NCBI RefSeq assembly: GCF_022669155.1 | Contig: NZ_JALBVB010000016.1 | Span: 1 to 64,000 of the forward strand | DNA from: Kineococcus sp. TRM81007 | GTDB taxonomy: Bacteria; Actinomycetota; Actinomycetes; Actinomycetales; Kineococcaceae | DNA: 64,000 bases | Direction: 5' to 3' | Shown: piece after piece, positions 61,143 through 64,000 of the stretch | Position numbering within the stretch: position 1 is the stretch's first letter | Layout of the letters: every line of letters begins with the position of its first letter | Position numbers and translations under genes: made by a program | Notes under the pieces: generated by a model | What the model was told of the DNA's origin: nothing | Database searches by the model: none | The model's input: only the letters and a program-made list of their open reading frames with translations

Positions 61143-61385
61143 GTGCCGCACGTCGAGGAGTACCTGGTGCAGTTGCGCCTGGCCGAGAGGCGGGCGGAGG
61201 CGGCCCGCGTCCGCGAGGTCCGCCTGCTGCGCGCGCAGCGCCTGGCGCCGCGCGCCGCCCCCCGCGCGCAGGGACGGGCGGTGCAGCCCGGCGCCACCCC
61301 CCTCGCGCTCCTCCGGGCGGTGCTGCGGCCGCGTCGTGACGCCCCGGCGCGCTCCCGCCCTGCGGCGGCGCAGCCGCGTCCCTAG
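61143..61385 (+). CDS. Small basic protein under the SoxR box, unknown
   Basis: GTG 61143 has GGAGGAACCAC directly before it, an excellent ribosome-binding site, and follows the SoxR-type promoter by about 70 bases. The product has 80 residues, begins with an amphipathic helix (HVEEYLVQLRLAERRAEAARVREVRLLRAQRL) and ends in an Arg/Pro/Ala-rich tail. No domain is recognised. Ten bases separate it from the first aldo/keto reductase gene, so both are likely co-transcribed. Confidence 0.65.
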   Translation: MPHVEEYLVQLRLAERRAEAARVREVRLLRAQRLAPRAAPRAQGRAVQPGATPLALLRAVLRPRRDAPARSRPAAAQPRP

Positions 61386-61388
61386 GCT
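61383..61388 (+). promoter_or_regulatory. -10 box overlapping the stop of the small gene
   Basis: TAGGCT includes the TAG stop of the 80-residue gene and ends seven bases before ATG 61396, which has no ribosome-binding site; a leaderless secondary promoter is possible. Confidence 0.45.
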
Positions 61389-61395
61389 GACCGGC

Positions 61396-62244
61396 ATGGC
61401 ACCCAGCGTTCCCCAGCTCACCCTCAACAACGGCGTGACCGTCCCGCAGCTCGGCTTCGGCGTCTGGCAGGTCGGCGACGACGAGGTCGTCCCCGCCGTC
61501 GAGACCGCCCTGGAGGCGGGGTACCGCCACGTCGACACCGCCGCGATCTACGGCAACGAGGCGGGCGTGGGCCGCGCGCTGGCGAACTCCGGGATCGCCC
61601 GCGACGAGCTGTTCGTCACCACCAAGCTGTGGAACGCCGAGCAGGGCTACGACTCCACGCTGCGCGCCTTCGACGCCAGCCTGGAGCGGCTCGGCCTGGA
61701 CGCGGTCGACCTGTACCTCATCCACTGGCCGGTGCCGGCGGCCGACGCCTACGTCGACACCTGGAAGGCGTTCGAGAAGATCTACGCCGACGGCCGCGCC
61801 CGCGCCGTCGGGGTCTCGAACTTCGAGCCGCACCACCTGGAACGGCTGCTGGGGGAGACGAACGTCGTCCCGGCCGTGAACCAGGTCGAGCTGCACCCGT
61901 TCCTCCAGCAGGCCGAACTGCGCGCCGCCGACGAGCGGCACCAGATCGTCACCGAGGCCTACAGCCCCCTGTCCTCGGGCAAGGGCGTCATCGACGACCC
62001 GGCCATCACCGCGCTGGCGCAGGCGCACGGCAAGACCCCCGCCCAGGTGGTGCTGCGCTGGCACGTGCAGCTGGGCAACCTGGTGATCCCCAAGTCGGTG
62101 ACGCCGCAGCGCATCCGCGAGAACATCGACGTCTTCGACTTCGAGCTCTCCGACGCCGACATGGCGCAGATCACCGGCCTGGACCGCGCCGACGGCCGCG
62201 TCGGTTCGCACCCGGACCAGATGAACGTGGGCGCCCCCGCCTGA
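61396..62244 (+). CDS. Aldo/keto reductase, first of two tandem copies
   Basis: NADPH-dependent carbonyl reductase of 282 residues (AKR5-like). LGFGVWQVGDDE, GYRHVDTAAIYGNEAGVGRAL with the catalytic Asp and Tyr, TTKLWN (catalytic Lys) and YLIHWP (catalytic His) make the tetrad complete. VGVSNFEPHHLERLL and the cofactor-binding IPKSVTPQRIRENIDVFDFEL are canonical; these enzymes often resemble 2,5-diketo-D-gluconate reductases. A role in detoxifying reactive carbonyls under SoxR control is inferred. Confidence 0.94.
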   Translation: MAPSVPQLTLNNGVTVPQLGFGVWQVGDDEVVPAVETALEAGYRHVDTAAIYGNEAGVGRALANSGIARDELFVTTKLWNAEQGYDSTLRAFDASLERLGLDAVDLYLIHWPVPAADAYVDTWKAFEKIYADGRARAVGVSNFEPHHLERLLGETNVVPAVNQVELHPFLQQAELRAADERHQIVTEAYSPLSSGKGVIDDPAITALAQAHGKTPAQVVLRWHVQLGNLVIPKSVTPQRIRENIDVFDFELSDADMAQITGLDRADGRVGSHPDQMNVGAPA

Positions 62245-62264
62245 CCGACCGCAGGACCGCCCGT

Positions 62265-62324
<60 letters not shown>

Positions 62325-62347
62325 GCCCGGACGATCGAGGAGACGAC

Positions 62348-63172
62348 GTGCCCGCAGTCCCGAACCTGACCCTGCACGACGGGGTGGAGATCCCCCAGCT
62401 CGGTCTGGGGGTGTGGCAGGTCCCGCAGGAGCAGACCGCCGAGGTGGTCCTCAACGCCCTCGGTGCCGGCTACCGGCACGTCGACACCGCCGCCGGGTAC
62501 GGCAACGAGGCCGGCGTCGGCGACGCGCTGCGCGTCACCGACGTGCCCCGCGAGGAGGTGTTCATCACCACCAAGCTCCCCAACGAGCGGCACGGCCGCG
62601 ACGCCACGCTGCGCACCTTCGACGAGAGCATGGCCAAGCTCCAGCTGGAGCACCTGGACCTGTACCTCATCCACTGGCCCACCCAGCGCGACGACTACGT
62701 CGAGACGTGGAAGGCGTTCGAGGAGCTGCACCGCGACGGGCGCATCCGCACCATCGGCGTCTCCAACTTCCAGAAGACCCACCTGCGCAAGCTGATGGAC
62801 GAGACCGACATCGTCCCCACCGTCAACCAGGTGGAGCTGCACCCCTACCTCGTGCAGGAGGACCTGCGCGCCTTCCACGCCGAGCACGGCATCGCCACCG
62901 AGGCGTGGAGCCCCCTGGCCCGCGGCGGGGAACTGCTCTCCGACCCCGTCGTCACCCGCATCGCCGCCGAGACCGGCCGCGAACCCGCCCAGGTCGTCAT
63001 CCGCTGGCACCTGCAGCTCGGCAACGTCGTCATCCCCAAGTCGGTGACCCCGTCGCGCATCGAGAGCAACATCGACGTGTTCGGGTTCACCCTCACCGAC
63101 GAGCAGGTCGCGGCCCTGAGCGCCCTGAACCGCGACCAGCGCACCGGCCCCGACCCCGACACCTTCGGCTGA
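62348..63172 (+). CDS. Aldo/keto reductase, second tandem copy
   Basis: A 274-residue paralogue of the preceding gene. The tetrad is intact: GYRHVDTAAGYGNEAGVGDAL (Asp, Tyr), TTKLPN (Lys) and YLIHWP (His). IPKSVTPSRIESNIDVFGFTL binds NADPH. GTG 62348 follows GAGGAG. The start lies only 24 bases after the homopolymer tract, so its expression may depend on that structure. The stop is two bases before the start of the GAF protein gene. Confidence 0.94.
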   Translation: MPAVPNLTLHDGVEIPQLGLGVWQVPQEQTAEVVLNALGAGYRHVDTAAGYGNEAGVGDALRVTDVPREEVFITTKLPNERHGRDATLRTFDESMAKLQLEHLDLYLIHWPTQRDDYVETWKAFEELHRDGRIRTIGVSNFQKTHLRKLMDETDIVPTVNQVELHPYLVQEDLRAFHAEHGIATEAWSPLARGGELLSDPVVTRIAAETGREPAQVVIRWHLQLGNVVIPKSVTPSRIESNIDVFGFTLTDEQVAALSALNRDQRTGPDPDTFG

Positions 63173-63173
63173 C

Positions 63174-64000
63174 GTGCCCCGGCACGGGCTGGCCGCCGCC
63201 ACCCTGCTGCCCTCGCGCCCCGACCCGGACCTGGACCGGTTCGCCCGGCTGGCGACCGTCGCCCTGCGCGCACCCGTGGGCCTGGTGTCCATGGTCAGCG
63301 CCGAGGAGCAGGTGTTCCCCGGGGCCGTCGGCCTGCCCGAACCGTGGCAGAGCCGGCGCGCCACGCCGCTGACGCACTCGCTGTGCCGGCACGTGGTGAC
63401 CTCCGGGGGCACCTTCACCGTCGCCGACGCCCGCCAGGACCCGCTGACCGCGGACTCCCTGGCCATCCCCGACCTGGGCGTGGTCGCCTACGCCGGGGCG
63501 CCCGTGCGCCTGGCCGACCCCTCCTCCGGGGAACCGGCCGGCGCGCACCACCCCGTCGTCGGCGTGCTGTGCGCCATCGACGACCAGCCGCGCAGCTGGA
63601 CGCCCGAGCAGGTCGCCGTCCTGGAGGACCTGGCCGCGGCCTGCTCGGCGGAGCTGAGCCTGCGGGTGGTGCAGGAGCGCCAGCGGCTGCTGCTGGCGCT
63701 CGCCGAGACCCTCGTGGGCGCCCGCTCGGTGCCCGAGGTGGACGCCGCCGTCACCGCCGTGACCCGCGCCCAGCTCGGCGGGGCGCGCTCGGTGCTGCTG
63801 CTGCGCACCGGCCCCGACCGGGCGCTGCACCCCCGGCCGGCGGCGGACGGGGACCCACCGGGCTGGCCCGTGACCCGCCTCGACGGGGACTCGCCCGTCG
63901 CGGCCGCCGCCCGCGCGCGCCGCCCCCTGCTGTTCGCCGACCGCGCCCAGCTGGACGCCGCCTTCCCGCCACCCGCCGCGCGCGAGGCGCCCGCACGCTC
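63174..64000 (+). CDS. GAF-domain sensor protein, 3' end beyond window
   Basis: The frame is open from GTG 63174 to the window edge (275 codons). The first GAF domain (about residues 18-165) has LDRFARLATVALRAPVGLVSMV, THSLCRHVVTSGGTFTVADARQDPL and VVGVLCAIDDQPRSWTPEQV. A second GAF appears to begin near 175 (LLLALAETLVGARSVPEVDAAV). In this genome such N-termini lead to SpoIIE, GGDEF or histidine kinase domains; the effector lies outside the window. The GTG is one base after the reductase stop, so the two may be coupled. Confidence 0.85.
   Translation, partial: MPRHGLAAATLLPSRPDPDLDRFARLATVALRAPVGLVSMVSAEEQVFPGAVGLPEPWQSRRATPLTHSLCRHVVTSGGTFTVADARQDPLTADSLAIPDLGVVAYAGAPVRLADPSSGEPAGAHHPVVGVLCAIDDQPRSWTPEQVAVLEDLAAACSAELSLRVVQERQRLLLALAETLVGARSVPEVDAAVTAVTRAQLGGARSVLLLRTGPDRALHPRPAADGDPPGWPVTRLDGDSPVAAAARARRPLLFADRAQLDAAFPPPAAREAPAR

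Overview
The window is about 75% G+C, uses many GTG starts and strong third-position GC bias, and has actinobacterial hallmarks: glucosyl-3-phosphoglycerate synthase, MptB-type polyprenol-phosphate-mannose glycosyltransferase, HelD, many SpoIIE-type PP2C phosphatases, and SoxR on an oxidoreductase cluster rather than on soxS. It fits a motile soil or surface actinomycete, perhaps of the Kineosporiaceae (Kineococcus-like); that placement is inference from gene style. I see no rRNA, tRNA, transposase, prophage or CRISPR array.

Layout. 1-5.8 kb: the 5' part of a methyl-accepting chemotaxis protein, ribosome-rescue factor ArfB, a TSUP permease, an Old Yellow Enzyme and a membrane-protein/MFS operon. 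5.8-11.6 kb: a HATPase regulator, a TMEM165/GDT1-family exporter behind a recognisable yybP-ykoY Mn2+ riboswitch, a second TSUP permease, a PAS-PAS-GAF-PP2C phosphatase and a YczE-like membrane protein. 11.8-18.1 kb: gnd-zwf (oxidative pentose phosphate pathway), a Gfo/Idh/MocA-ThuA pair and an SDR39U1-like epimerase. 18.3-25.6 kb: a second large phosphatase, a small thioredoxin operon, a subtilisin-inhibitor-like lipoprotein, and an ECF transporter in which a membrane domain and two NBDs are fused, followed by EcfT; both NBDs have lost key catalytic residues. 25.7-37.3 kb: HelD, rhodanese, GpgS, a second HATPase regulator, a third phosphatase, GT2 and MptB-like glycosyltransferases and a SKI2-like helicase.

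37.3-49.5 kb is a carbohydrate locus: a leftward operon (ROK regulator, BadF-type sugar kinase, MFS) diverges from a rightward ABC importer followed by an unassigned 579-residue protein, a GlmS-like SIS protein, NagB and a GH51 arabinofuranosidase. 50.4-57.0 kb is a second sugar operon: LacI regulator behind two matched operators, ABC importer and GH42 beta-galactosidase, closed by a strong bidirectional terminator. 57.0-64 kb holds an acyltransferase, a GAF-PAS-GAF-GGDEF cyclase, SoxR with a clear SoxR box facing a small gene and two tandem aldo/keto reductases (separated by an extreme G38/C19 tract), and the start of another GAF protein.

The window thus combines dense signalling (four sensor enzymes with GAF/PAS domains, a truncated fifth, and two anti-sigma-type kinases), two sugar-import loci, and redox or metal stress genes. 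Several genes (about six) have a TANNNT box 6-8 bases before the start codon, suggesting leaderless transcripts.
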